A DNA stretch of 64,000 nucleotides, from assembly GCA_963974475.1 (NCBI GenBank), contig CAXBCR010000005.1, positions 1-64,000 of the forward strand, written 5' to 3'. This DNA is from CAJXZP01 sp963974475 (lineage in GTDB: Bacteria > Bacteroidota > Bacteroidia > Flavobacteriales_G > Salibacteraceae). The notes under the pieces were generated by a model, which was not told where the DNA came from, searched no databases, and was given only the letters and a program-made list of their open reading frames with translations. The position numbers and the translations under genes are program-made. Shown here in pieces: positions 35,433 through 44,522 of this stretch; within the stretch, counting starts at the first letter, position 1, and each line of letters begins with the position of its first letter.

Positions 35433-36917
35433 TTATTGTTTAGATTGACTAAAAACGGAATAATAGTACAATCCTTTCAAATAAGGGTTTTCTAATTCTT
35501 CCTTGTCCATTTCAAATGGTTTAAGAACACCTTCCTTTAAATCGATTGAGTATACCATAGGAGAAAATTTTTGTTCAGTATTGTTTAAATCAATTACCAT
35601 GTTTTTTCCTTCTCGGGTAGTGATGTCAATAGATTCGGAATTCATGTAATGATGCCGTTTCCAAGAGTCCAATTTTTCTTGAAAATAAGGAATTTCTTGA
35701 CCGTAATAATTCGACTTAAATGATAAGTTTGAATGTGGAATTTCAAGCATCCATTTTATTTCTCCTGTTTTGTGAATGGCCCATAACACCTCTTTTCCGT
35801 ACGAAAACTCACCTTCTTTACTCGCTTCATCTACTGCTTTTGTTATTGCTTGAGTAAAAAACACAAAGCCTTGATCTTCGGTTTGTTTTACATCCGTAAT
35901 TTGAAACATTTTGCCAAATTGCTTCACTTCCATTTGCTTTGCCCTCTCTGGAATTGCTTTGGTGAAAACATCAAATCGAAATAATTCATTTCTTTCCATT
36001 TCCATTGACTTCCAATGGAAATTGGCAGTAAAAATTCCTTGAAACATGTTTGATGCTTGCTCTTTTTCGTTAGTACTAACAAATAGCGCACTCACTTTAA
36101 ACATGTCTGTTTCTTCCAAAAAGGATACATAGGGATGAAACACTTCTTCTTTTACGGCTCCAAAATCGGTAAAACCTAGTTCTTTCCCATTCTCATCATA
36201 GCTCGTAATTGTGGTTAAATGTTTTACTTGTTTTCCTTTTTTGGTAATCACTTCTTCAAATGAACTAACAAACCCGTTAGAATTTCCAATAAACACATCA
36301 TAGTTATAGGTTATTTGCTCCCCTTTATTTACCCTAATAGGCTTCACTAAGTTAACTTGAGCTGTAACTCTAAGTTCGGGATTAATAATTACTACATCCG
36401 TAATAATTTCATTGCTTTTGTCTAGTTTTCGGTTATACGAAAGAATTATTCGTTCTTTATTTTCAGAAGCTTTTATATGAATGTTTTCCTGGCTTACCGA
36501 AGGTTCCAAATCCACGCTTAAGATAATGTGCTCTTCATCCATAACATGACCCGTTCTATCCATATACTGTGCATAGAAAATTGTTTTATTCAATTCATTG
36601 TCCTTTCTATAACCAATAATCACAGGTTGTTCATTAGTCATAACAAAATCCAAAAACCGAATAGGTTGATCCTTTGGAGTTATAAATCGTAGTTTTTCGA
36701 AAAATTCGGGAGAAAGGGTTTCTTGTTCAAATCCTTTTATATAGGTCTGTCCACCTTCATTCATGTAGGCTAAAATAATGCCTTCATGCGCTCCAATGAT
36801 GTTATCATAATTCATATCACTATAGTCCTCTACTGGTGTGATAGGTTGAATTTTTTGAGCAAAACTGTATTGAAAATTTCCTGCGATTAGCAATAAACCA
36901 ATTATATACTTTTTCAT
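35433..36917 (-). CDS. Exported protein of unknown function
   Basis: A 494-residue protein with signal peptide MKKYIIGLLLIAGNFQYSFAQ; another ATG two codons upstream is also possible. The mature part is beta-rich and hydrophilic with no membrane helix, lipobox or recognised catalytic motif. It is rich in Lys and Glu and might form a beta-propeller, but this is not demonstrated. It stands alone, convergent with the ABC-F gene (31-base gap) and divergent from the Crp-like regulator. I do not recognise the family. Confidence 0.75.
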   Translation of the reverse strand: MKKYIIGLLLIAGNFQYSFAQKIQPITPVEDYSDMNYDNIIGAHEGIILAYMNEGGQTYIKGFEQETLSPEFFEKLRFITPKDQPIRFLDFVMTNEQPVIIGYRKDNELNKTIFYAQYMDRTGHVMDEEHIILSVDLEPSVSQENIHIKASENKERIILSYNRKLDKSNEIITDVVIINPELRVTAQVNLVKPIRVNKGEQITYNYDVFIGNSNGFVSSFEEVITKKGKQVKHLTTITSYDENGKELGFTDFGAVKEEVFHPYVSFLEETDMFKVSALFVSTNEKEQASNMFQGIFTANFHWKSMEMERNELFRFDVFTKAIPERAKQMEVKQFGKMFQITDVKQTEDQGFVFFTQAITKAVDEASKEGEFSYGKEVLWAIHKTGEIKWMLEIPHSNLSFKSNYYGQEIPYFQEKLDSWKRHHYMNSESIDITTREGKNMVIDLNNTEQKFSPMVYSIDLKEGVLKPFEMDKEELENPYLKGLYYYSVFSQSKQ

Positions 36918-37098
36918 AACCATTTTTGTTAATTCAATTACTTCCTTCTATTTAAGGAGCTTCACAAAACAAGTCATTTTTTTGGGTTCGCGGTAAAATT
37001 TAACTTTAGTTTTAATATATTGTCACTCTTTAAAAATTGGAAATAGGTTTGATTTTTCAAACTATTAGCCCGAAAGAGTGTTAATCAAAGAACAAAAA

Positions 37099-37665
37099 AT
37101 GAAAAATATTCGCGCGTATTTTGAAAACTTTGTAGACCTAAACGATTTCGTATGGTCACTGTTTACAGAAAATCTTGAATCGGCTACGTTTCCTAAAGGG
37201 ACTGTTATCTTGGCCATGGGAGAAGTAGAAGGTTTTGTATCGGTAATTGAAGAAGGCGCGGTAAGATTTGTTATTCCAGGAGAAGAAAGCGAAACCACCT
37301 TTGGATTTGGTTTTCAAGGTCATTTTTTTAGTGCCTATGATTCCTTTGTCTTTCAAAAACCGGCTAAGTATCAAATTGAAACCTTAACCGATGTGAAGGT
37401 GTGGCGCATTTCTCATAAGGCTTTAAATGACCTTTTTGACAATACCAGAGAAGGTAATTTAATAGGAAGACAAATTGCAGAACAGTTTTTTTGTGGGAAA
37501 CAAAATAGAGAGTTGAGCTTGCTAACTCGCTCGGCTACAGAAAGATATTATAGCTTATTTAAGCATCAACCCAAATTGATAAAAGAGATTCCGTTAAAAT
37601 ATATTGCTTCGTATATTGGAATTACCCCACAAGCCTTGAGCAGAATAAGAGCAGATATTAGTTAG
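37099..37665 (+). CDS. Crp/Fnr-family transcriptional regulator
   Basis: A 188-residue protein with a cyclic-nucleotide-binding-like beta-roll (ILAMGEVEGFVSVIEEGAVRF) and a C-terminal helix-turn-helix (LKYIASYIGITPQALSRIRADI). The start MKNIRAYFENF is used; a GTG seven codons upstream lacks support. No Fnr-type cysteine cluster is visible at the N-terminus. The CRP cyclic-AMP pocket Arg is not evident, so the ligand is uncertain. Such short Crp-like regulators are common in Bacteroidota. A 53-residue membrane protein gene follows 64 bases downstream. Confidence 0.9.
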   Translation: MKNIRAYFENFVDLNDFVWSLFTENLESATFPKGTVILAMGEVEGFVSVIEEGAVRFVIPGEESETTFGFGFQGHFFSAYDSFVFQKPAKYQIETLTDVKVWRISHKALNDLFDNTREGNLIGRQIAEQFFCGKQNRELSLLTRSATERYYSLFKHQPKLIKEIPLKYIASYIGITPQALSRIRADIS

Positions 37666-37729
37666 CTTACTTTCAGTTATTGAGGTAGTTGATTGAGGCA
37701 CTTTTGAGTCATCAATTTAAACTACTATT

Positions 37730-37891
37730 ATGAAAAAGTATTTACCATTTCTTTCTCCGAAGGATGATGTAGGTTTAATTTTAGGAGTACTATTCTCGGT
37801 TATAGTATTAATATTTAACGTTGGGTTTATTTCAATTATACGAAATCCTGAAACGCCTTTTTCTGGAATTGTATATGATAAAACGTATTAG
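37730..37891 (+). CDS. Small single-span membrane protein (53 residues)
   Basis: An ORF beginning MKKYLPFLSPKDDVG with one strongly hydrophobic segment (LILGVLFSVIVLIFNVGF) and a short polar tail ending YDKTY. It fits a real small membrane protein: basic start, one helix, positive residue after the helix. It lies 64 bases after the Crp-like regulator on the same strand. No family recognised; the stretch could be chance. Confidence 0.45.
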   Translation: MKKYLPFLSPKDDVGLILGVLFSVIVLIFNVGFISIIRNPETPFSGIVYDKTY

Positions 37892-38129
37892 AATTAGCCA
37901 AGGCTTAGTAATTTATAATGACATCGTTCCTGGTGAATTTAGAATTTATGGTCGGTTTACTTGATGTTCGTTAAATGTTATCCTGATTTCAATCCGGTTA
38001 CCAGATCTATTAATCAAGTTTCAGTCGAAAATTATATTTGGTATTTCAGGCAATAACGGCCAATTTCGTAAAACTTGCAAATATTTTTTAGAGTCAAAAA
38101 CGTTAACAATCTTATATTTAACCACCTTT

Positions 38130-38177
38130 ATTTAGAATCATTCTAAATTAATTAACCTGTTTTTTATCATTCTAAAA
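38130..38177. promoter_or_regulatory. Candidate Fur/PerR-like operator upstream of sdhCAB
   Basis: A perfect 9-1-9 palindrome ATTTAGAATCATTCTAAAT (38130-38148) contains a 7-1-7 core, the layout of Fur/PerR-superfamily sites. A second half site, TCATTCTAAA, lies at 38168-38177, about three helix turns on. Both precede the -7 element at 38205. Iron-linked control of an iron-sulfur enzyme would make sense but is inferred. Confidence 0.45.
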
Positions 38178-38204
38178 AAAGGCAGTAGGTCTAGAAATCC
38201 TACT

Positions 38205-38212
38205 ACATTTGT
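38205..38212 (+). promoter_or_regulatory. -7 promoter element of sdhCAB
   Basis: TACATTTG is an exact TANNTTTG match 27 bases before the sdhC ATG. The 348 bases from 37892 hold no gene; besides the palindrome at 38130 nothing else was recognised. Confidence 0.55.
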
Positions 38213-38239
38213 TGAATAATTTCACAAAATTTAATAAAA

Positions 38240-38893
38240 ATGAGTCCTCTTAAAGGTTTTTTCAATTCGTCAGTTGCACGAAAATTCTGGATGGCCATCA
38301 CCGGGTCGTTCTTGGTGGTGTTCTTAATCGTCCATCTCACAATCAATTTATTTTTATTCGTAGGCCCCGAACTTTTTAATGAAGGTTCCGAATTTATGGC
38401 TACTAATCCGCTAATTCAAGTGATGCAATACGTACTTGCGGCTGGCTTTATCGTTCACATTGTGATGGGGATTAAATTAACCTTGCAAAATAAAGCGGCT
38501 CGTTCAGTGGCTTATGCGTATGAAAACGCAGCTGCCAATTCAACTTGGGCATCCCGTAATATGATATATACCGGAGGTTTGGTTTTGGTGTTTTTAGTAT
38601 TGCACATGCGTCATTTCTTTTATGAGCTTAAATTTACAGATAATGTAACCGATGATTACGTTTTGGTAACTAGCTTATTTAGCATTTGGTATTATGCCTT
38701 AGGATATGTTCTTGCTTTTATTGGATTGGGAATTCACTTAAATCACGGTTTTCAATCGGCATTCCAAACCATTGGTTGGAAAAACAGCCAATGGAAAGGT
38801 TTAATGCAAACTGTGGGAACAGTTTACAGCGCTATCGTTGCCATTGGTTTTTCTGCCATTGCAATTTACTTTTTCTTAAATCCAGTAAACTAA
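38240..38893 (+). CDS. sdhC: Succinate dehydrogenase cytochrome b subunit (type B)
   Basis: A 217-residue inner-membrane protein with five hydrophobic segments and several His residues within helices (IVHLTINL, FIVHIVMG, VLHMRHFFYE, GIHLNHGFQ), as expected for the di-heme single-subunit anchor of type B succinate:quinone oxidoreductases. It anchors SdhAB and passes electrons to (or from) menaquinone. It is first of three genes sdhC-sdhA-sdhB with 6- and 28-base gaps. Confidence 0.94.
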   Translation: MSPLKGFFNSSVARKFWMAITGSFLVVFLIVHLTINLFLFVGPELFNEGSEFMATNPLIQVMQYVLAAGFIVHIVMGIKLTLQNKAARSVAYAYENAAANSTWASRNMIYTGGLVLVFLVLHMRHFFYELKFTDNVTDDYVLVTSLFSIWYYALGYVLAFIGLGIHLNHGFQSAFQTIGWKNSQWKGLMQTVGTVYSAIVAIGFSAIAIYFFLNPVN

Positions 38894-38899
38894 TTAGAT

Positions 38900-40903
38900 A
38901 TGTCAAAGTTAGAAGCTAAAATTCCAGCAGGTCCAATTAAGGATAAATGGACAAAACATAAAAACGACATTAATGTTGTAAATCCAGCGAATAAACGTTC
39001 AATTGACGTAATCGTTGTAGGAACTGGATTAGCAGGTGGTGCAGCTGCTGCATCACTAGCAGAAATGGGCTATGCCGTAAAAGCATTTGCTTATCAGGAT
39101 TCTCCAAGACGTGCGCATTCTATTGCGGCTCAGGGAGGAATTAATGCTGCAAAAAATTATCAAAATGATGGTGATTCTGATTACCGTTTATTTTACGATA
39201 CCGTAAAAGGTGGCGATTATCGTGCACGTGAAGCAAATGTGTACCGTTTAGCTGAAGTATCGGGATCAATTATTGACCAATGTGTGGCCCAAGGGGTTCC
39301 TTTCGCACGTGATTATGGTGGCCTTTTAGACAACCGATCTTTCGGTGGTGTATTGGTATCTCGTACTTTTTATGCTAAAGGTCAAACCGGACAGCAATTG
39401 TTGTTGGGTGCCTATTCAGCTATGAATCGTCAAATTGCAAAAGGTAAAATAACGATGTACAACCGTCATGAAATGTTAGACTTGGTGGTAGTAGATGGTA
39501 AAGCGCGAGGTATTATTGCGCGTGATTTAATTACCGGTAAAATTGAACGTCATTCTGCTCACGCGGTGGTTATTGCTTCAGGTGGTTACGGAAATGTATT
39601 TTATCTTTCTACCAACGCGATGGGTTCTAATGCCACTGCAGCTTGGAAAATTCATAAAAAAGGAGCGTATTTCGCAAATCCTTGTTACACACAAATTCAC
39701 CCAACGTGTATTCCTCGTTCAGGAGACCATCAATCTAAATTGACTTTAATGTCAGAGTCATTACGTAATGATGGTAGAATTTGGGTTCCTAAACATAAAA
39801 AAGATGTAGAAGCTATCCGTAATAAAACCTTGAAACCTGTTGATTTAGCAGAAGAAGACAGAGATTATTACTTAGAGCGTAGATATCCTGCATTTGGTAA
39901 CTTAGTACCTCGTGATGTTGCTTCAAGAGCAGCTAAAGAACGTTGTGATGCAGGTTACGGAGTGAATGCTACAGGTGAGGCTGTATATTTGGATTTTGCA
40001 TCTTCATTTGTACGTTACGGAACAGAGCAAGCACACATTCATGGGATTCATAACCCAAGTAAAGAAAAAATCATTGAATTAGGACAAGCTGTTATCGAAT
40101 CTAAATATGGTAACTTGTTCCAAATGTATGAGAAAATTGTAGATGAAAATCCATACAATACTCCAATGATGATTTACCCAGCGGTGCACTATACCATGGG
40201 TGGAATTTGGGTAGATTACAATTTGATGACTACCATTCCTGGATGTTATGCCGCAGGTGAAGCTAATTTCTCAGACCACGGTGCAAACAGACTTGGAGCT
40301 TCCGCTTTAATGCAAGGTTTAGCTGATGGTTATTTTGTCTTGCCATACACTATTGGTGATTATTTAGCGAATGAAATTCGTACTGGAGCTATCCCAACTG
40401 ATTTACCAGAATTTGTTGCTGCTGAAAAAGAAGTAACTGATAGAATCAATACTTTCATGAATATTGGAGGTACAAAATCGGTTGACCATTTCCATAAACA
40501 ATTAGGAAAAGTAATGTGGAACAAAGTGGGTATGGCCCGTAATGCAAAACACTTACAAGAAGCAATGGATGAAATTAAAGCCATTCGAGAAGAGTTCTGG
40601 AAAGATTTGAAAATTCCTGGAAACGCAATGTCTATGAATACTGAGCTTGAAAAAGCAGGTAGAGTAGCTGATTTCTTAGAGTTAGGTGAATTATTTGCTA
40701 AAGATGCATTAGAGCGTAATGAGTCTTGTGGAGGTCACTTCCGTGAAGAATCACAAACCGAAGAAGGAGAAGCGTTACGTAACGATAAGGATTATGCTTA
40801 CGTTGCAGCTTGGGAATACACAGGAGATCCTAGATCGGCAAATCTTCATAAAGAAGACTTGACTTTCAACGATATCGAATTAAAACAAAGAAGTTATAAA
40901 TAA
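38900..40903 (+). CDS. sdhA: Succinate dehydrogenase/fumarate reductase flavoprotein
   Basis: A 667-residue FAD protein. The N-terminal dinucleotide fold is VVGTGLAGGAAAASLAEMGY. The covalent-FAD region RRAHSIAAQGGINAAKN contains the attachment His. Active-site segments include QIHPTCIPRSGDHQSKL and the capping-domain SESLRNDGR, and the C-terminal HYTMGGIWVDYN is typical. It interconverts succinate and fumarate in the TCA cycle. The length suits the type B enzymes of Bacteroidota. It lies 6 bases after sdhC. Confidence 0.97.
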   Translation: MSKLEAKIPAGPIKDKWTKHKNDINVVNPANKRSIDVIVVGTGLAGGAAAASLAEMGYAVKAFAYQDSPRRAHSIAAQGGINAAKNYQNDGDSDYRLFYDTVKGGDYRAREANVYRLAEVSGSIIDQCVAQGVPFARDYGGLLDNRSFGGVLVSRTFYAKGQTGQQLLLGAYSAMNRQIAKGKITMYNRHEMLDLVVVDGKARGIIARDLITGKIERHSAHAVVIASGGYGNVFYLSTNAMGSNATAAWKIHKKGAYFANPCYTQIHPTCIPRSGDHQSKLTLMSESLRNDGRIWVPKHKKDVEAIRNKTLKPVDLAEEDRDYYLERRYPAFGNLVPRDVASRAAKERCDAGYGVNATGEAVYLDFASSFVRYGTEQAHIHGIHNPSKEKIIELGQAVIESKYGNLFQMYEKIVDENPYNTPMMIYPAVHYTMGGIWVDYNLMTTIPGCYAAGEANFSDHGANRLGASALMQGLADGYFVLPYTIGDYLANEIRTGAIPTDLPEFVAAEKEVTDRINTFMNIGGTKSVDHFHKQLGKVMWNKVGMARNAKHLQEAMDEIKAIREEFWKDLKIPGNAMSMNTELEKAGRVADFLELGELFAKDALERNESCGGHFREESQTEEGEALRNDKDYAYVAAWEYTGDPRSANLHKEDLTFNDIELKQRSYK

Positions 40904-40931
40904 GCCTCTCTAGAGGGAAAAATTATAGATT

Positions 40932-41696
40932 ATGTCAAATAAAAAAGATATGGACTTATTACTAAAGATTTGGCGTCAAGCAGACGCTAATTCTGAGGGA
41001 AAGCTTGTGGATTACAATGTTACTGGTATTTCACCTGACTCTTCTTTTCTAGAGATGTTGGATGTTTTAAACGAGCAATTAGTTGTGAAAGGCGAAGACC
41101 CAGTGGTTTTTGATCACGATTGTAGAGAAGGAATTTGCGGGATGTGTTCATTATTCATTAATGGAGAAGCACACGGACCAGATAAAGCCATTACTACTTG
41201 TCAGTTGCACATGCGTATGTTTAACGATGGCGACACCATTTACATTGAGCCTTTTAGAGCTACAGCAATGCCTGTAGTAAAAGATTTGGTTGTGGATCGC
41301 TCGGGTATGGAAAAAATCCAACAAGCAGGTGGGTACGTTTCAGTAAATACTTCTGGAAACACCCAAGATGCAAATGCACTTCCTATTCCTAAAGCAGATT
41401 CAGATGCGTCATTTGATGCAGCTACATGTATTGGATGTGGTGCTTGTATTGCAACGTGTAAAAATGCTTCTGCTATGTTGTTCTTGTCCGCTAAAGTTTC
41501 TCAATTTGCTTTGTTACCTCAAGGTAAAGTAGAAGCCAAAGAACGGGTTAAAAACATGGTTAAAGTAATGGATGAAGAAGGTTTTGGGAACTGTACCAAC
41601 ACCGGAGCTTGTGAAGTAGAATGTCCGAAAGGAATTTCTTTAGATAACATTGCTAGAATGAATAGAGAGTATTTTTCTGCTGCTTTAGCTGATTAA
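40932..41696 (+). CDS. sdhB: Succinate dehydrogenase/fumarate reductase iron-sulfur protein
   Basis: A 254-residue protein with the [2Fe-2S] ligand segment CREGICGMCSLFINGEAHG and a following Cys (TTCQLHM). The C-terminal ferredoxin domain has CIGCGACIATCKN and CTNTGACEVECPKGI for the [4Fe-4S] and [3Fe-4S] clusters. It carries electrons between SdhA and the membrane cytochrome b. It is last of the sdhCAB operon, and a GAAA-tetraloop terminator follows. Confidence 0.97.
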   Translation: MSNKKDMDLLLKIWRQADANSEGKLVDYNVTGISPDSSFLEMLDVLNEQLVVKGEDPVVFDHDCREGICGMCSLFINGEAHGPDKAITTCQLHMRMFNDGDTIYIEPFRATAMPVVKDLVVDRSGMEKIQQAGGYVSVNTSGNTQDANALPIPKADSDASFDAATCIGCGACIATCKNASAMLFLSAKVSQFALLPQGKVEAKERVKNMVKVMDEEGFGNCTNTGACEVECPKGISLDNIARMNREYFSAALAD

Positions 41697-41794
41697 TAGG
41701 TACTTTGACTTCGCTAAATGACCTAATAATAAGGATTACTTAGTGGATGATATATGGCTCCAACTCTAGGGTTGAATGCTAATACAAATAGATT

Positions 41795-41834
41795 AAAGCC
41801 TCATATATCGAAAGATATTTGAGGCTTTTGCTTT
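41795..41834 (+). terminator. Terminator after sdhB
   Basis: Stem AAAGCCTCATATATC with GAAA loop and complement (one mismatch), then T-rich sequence, about 100 bases after the sdhB stop. Confidence 0.75.
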
Positions 41835-41960
41835 TATTCAAGATTGGTTTTATTTCAAATTGGTGTGCATAATTGCAAATTCACCTTTTTACATAAATAC
41901 GCCACTTTCCTTGTTGGGTATTCGGTAAAAGTTTTTAGTCTAAATGTTTTTTGGGTTGAG

Positions 41961-42412
41961 CCTTTTCCACTTCAACATTCATCATTCCTTGTTGGATGTT
42001 CGAAATTCAAAATCAAAAAACTAAAATTAGCGTCTCCGTTCACTGAGCGGAGCCTCTGGAAAAATATGCAACACTCCATATTCAATTAACAATAATCAGT
42101 GGTTGTTTTGGTAGTCTAATAATTGGAGTGTTTTTGTTGATTTTAGATGAGCTTTTCCACTTCAACATTCATCATTCCTTGTTGGATGTTCGAAATTCAA
42201 AACCAAAAACTAAAATTAGCGTCTCCGTTCACTGAGCGGAGCCTCTGGAAAAATATGCAACACTCCATATTCAATTAACAATAATCAGTGGTTGTTTTGG
42301 TAGTCTAATAATTGGAGTGTTTTTGTTGATTTTAGATGAGCCTTTTCCACTTCAACATTCATCATTCCTTGTTGGGTGTTCGAAATTCAAAACCAAAAAA
42401 CTAAAAATAGCC
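41961..42412. repeat. Tandem array of a 190-bp intergenic repeat, right copy (inverted)
   Basis: Units start at 41961, 42151 and 42341, the last one truncated near 42412. A degenerate fragment (CCTTGTTGGGTATTCGG) lies near 41910. Each unit is the reverse complement, about 85-90 percent identical by eye, of the units at 1-410. It contains the hairpin CTCCGTTCACTGAGCGGAG and the ACACTCCA/TGGAGTGT inverted pair. The array occupies the gap between two convergent genes (sdhB and the GH13 gene). Apparent reading frames here come from the repeat and are not believed to be genes. Confidence 0.9.
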
Positions 42413-42448
42413 CATAAGCCACAAAGGGGAGCAGAGTTAGCTCTTCTT

Positions 42449-44296
42449 CTATTTCAATTCCAAAACCCTAATTTCCCATGGTTTGAGCTCCCAATTTCCG
42501 GTCACTGGTTTTATGGATCCATCTATTACGCCTACAGCGGTAGCAAATCCATGGGTTCGTTCTGCAAATCGATTTAGGGCTACATTTTGGATTTTCTCAG
42601 AGGCATTTACTACCACCATTACGGTTTCTTCATTGGTGTACCTAAAATAAACGTAAACTCCATTTTCGGGTACAAACTGCATCAATTTACCCGTTGTTAT
42701 TGCAGTGGAGGTTTTACGCCAATTGGCTAAAATTTTGATGTAATTGAACGCTTCATTTTCGATATTTGATCGTCCTTTTTGGGTGAATTTATTTACCGAA
42801 TCGGTAGCCCATCCACCCCAAAAATCTTCTCTTATTTTGCCATGGTTTTCGGTGCCAGCCATCAATACTTCGCTTCCGTACAGTATTTGAGGAATTCCTC
42901 GTAAGGTTAACAACATTCCGTATCCAATTTTAAATTTTCGTATATCCTTATCTGTAATTCCGTAAAAGCGAGCCAAATCATGGTTATCTAAAAAGGTGAC
43001 TAAGTTTTGTGGGTTTTTATAAATAAGGTCTTGCGCCAAAGTATAATATACTGATGCCACTCCTTCGGTCCAACCAAAAGGTTGGGTAACAGTTTTGGAT
43101 AGGGCATAATACAATTGAAAATCGGTTACGGATTGCAGGTAGTTTGGATACGGACGGGGAACAAAAGAGTCACCCACAAACTGTGCTTGAACGGTGTTTC
43201 CATGCACCCAAGTTTCACCAAATAGAAAGAAATTTGGAAACTCATTGCGTATTGCTTTGGCCCAATTCGCCATAAATTTCTGGTCGGAATAGGCGTAGGT
43301 ATCTATTCTGTACGCATCAATGTCATACGCCTCAATCCACCAAATACTGTTTTGAATCAAGTAATTGGCTAAATCAGTATCTGTTTGATTCATATCGGGC
43401 ATGTGGTGGTCAAACCAGCCGTTTTGAAACTTCTTTTTATCCGTTTGGGATGCGTATGGGTCAAAAACGGTTGGTGCTCTAAAATTGCTTTGGGTGTATT
43501 CTTCCCATTGGTTTATCCAGTTTTTTGACGGAAGGTTTTTTATCAAATAATGCTGATTGCCAAAATGGTTGAACACCACATCTTTTATAATTTTTAATTC
43601 ACGATTGTGGGCAGATGTAATTAGCTTTTTATAGTCAGCGTTAGTTCCTAAACGAGCATCTACTTTGTAATGATCCGTAATGGCATATCCATGATACGAT
43701 TCTTTGGGTTCGTTGTTTTCATCCGTTGGGTTTAACCATAAAGCAGTCATTCCTAAGTCTTTAATGTAATCCAAATGGTCGGTAATTCCTTGTAAATCAC
43801 CTCCATGACGCCCAAAATCATTCACCCTATTCACGCTATTTTCTTCGGTACCTATAATAAGGTCGTTACTTGTGTCTCCATTTGCAAACCTATCGGGCAT
43901 GATGAGATATATTAAGTCCGTGGTAGTTAATCCCATATATTGATGCTTAGATAATCGTTCTTTTAATGGGTAATTAATGGTTGTTTCTCTACCTGAACCG
44001 GAAAATTCTAACGCGACCATTCCGGGCAAAGTTTCTTTGGCTAAGGTTAAATCTACAAATATAAAGTTCGGATTTTCGGCTAACCGAACATCCGTAATGG
44101 TAACTCCTTTGTAATTGGTAGTCACTTGGATATGGGTAAAATCAACACCCGAAACTAACAAATGTAATTCAGGATTTTGCATGCCAACAAACCAAAATGA
44201 GGGGTCAATTCGTTTAATTTCTACCGCTTTTTTGGCAAAACTGATACTTGAAATAAGAACGAAAACGAATATGAGTGCTGATATTTTTCGAAACAT
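42449..44296 (-). CDS. GH13 neopullulanase/cyclomaltodextrinase (SusA-like)
   Basis: A 615-residue exported enzyme; the start MFRKISALIFVFVLISS gives the signal peptide, so the upstream Met at 44341 is rejected. An N-terminal Ig-like domain precedes the barrel. Region I is IKDVVFNHFG, II is DAYRIDTYAYS, III is FFLFGETWV and IV is LVTFLDNHDLARF. All three catalytic residues are present. There is no lipobox, so it is probably periplasmic, as for SusA of Bacteroides, cleaving imported malto-oligosaccharides. It is divergent from the starch-binding protein gene, sharing the promoter region 44297-44522. Confidence 0.93.
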   Translation of the reverse strand: MFRKISALIFVFVLISSISFAKKAVEIKRIDPSFWFVGMQNPELHLLVSGVDFTHIQVTTNYKGVTITDVRLAENPNFIFVDLTLAKETLPGMVALEFSGSGRETTINYPLKERLSKHQYMGLTTTDLIYLIMPDRFANGDTSNDLIIGTEENSVNRVNDFGRHGGDLQGITDHLDYIKDLGMTALWLNPTDENNEPKESYHGYAITDHYKVDARLGTNADYKKLITSAHNRELKIIKDVVFNHFGNQHYLIKNLPSKNWINQWEEYTQSNFRAPTVFDPYASQTDKKKFQNGWFDHHMPDMNQTDTDLANYLIQNSIWWIEAYDIDAYRIDTYAYSDQKFMANWAKAIRNEFPNFFLFGETWVHGNTVQAQFVGDSFVPRPYPNYLQSVTDFQLYYALSKTVTQPFGWTEGVASVYYTLAQDLIYKNPQNLVTFLDNHDLARFYGITDKDIRKFKIGYGMLLTLRGIPQILYGSEVLMAGTENHGKIREDFWGGWATDSVNKFTQKGRSNIENEAFNYIKILANWRKTSTAITTGKLMQFVPENGVYVYFRYTNEETVMVVVNASEKIQNVALNRFAERTHGFATAVGVIDGSIKPVTGNWELKPWEIRVLELK

Positions 44297-44316
44297 GGTT
44301 TTGTTTTTGTGTTTAA

Positions 44317-44335
44317 TATATTGATTATCAATATA
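44317..44335. promoter_or_regulatory. 19-bp palindrome in the divergent GH13/starch-binding promoter
   Basis: TATATTGATTATCAATATA is perfect around a central T. It lies 21-39 bases upstream of the minus-strand amylase start, suitable for a regulator-binding site. AT-rich sequence makes chance palindromes easier. Confidence 0.4.
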
Positions 44336-44381
44336 AATCAATAATATTTTTACTTAGTGTTAATATTACAATAATTATCCC

Positions 44382-44406
44382 TATATTTGAAAGTGTCAAA
44401 ATGACA
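44382..44406 (+). promoter_or_regulatory. -7 element and TGTCA-N3-TGACA operator of the starch-binding protein gene
   Basis: TATATTTG (44382-44389) is an exact -7 element. Five bases later TGTCAAAATGACA (44394-44406) would cover the transcription start, the place where a repressor acts. A leader of about 125 bases follows, containing a small GCCGATTCGGC hairpin at 44497-44507. The palindrome recurs upstream of SusC. Confidence 0.55.
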
Positions 44407-44522
44407 ATTACGAATATTTTTTAAAAACTAAACAATAGAATCGAGTATTATTGGATTTTTCTCGCAGACACAACAATTAGGTGGGAGAGCCAAGGGGCCG
44501 ATTCGGCAAAACTAAAAGACAG

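Noticed and set aside
41844..42577. Plus-strand reading frames within the right repeat array
   Set aside because: They follow the repeat sequence itself, contain no domain, and equivalent frames would arise in every copy of the repeat.
44497..44507. Small GC hairpin in the leader of the starch-binding gene as a riboswitch
   Set aside because: Only a 4-5 base stem is visible and no known riboswitch core could be matched.
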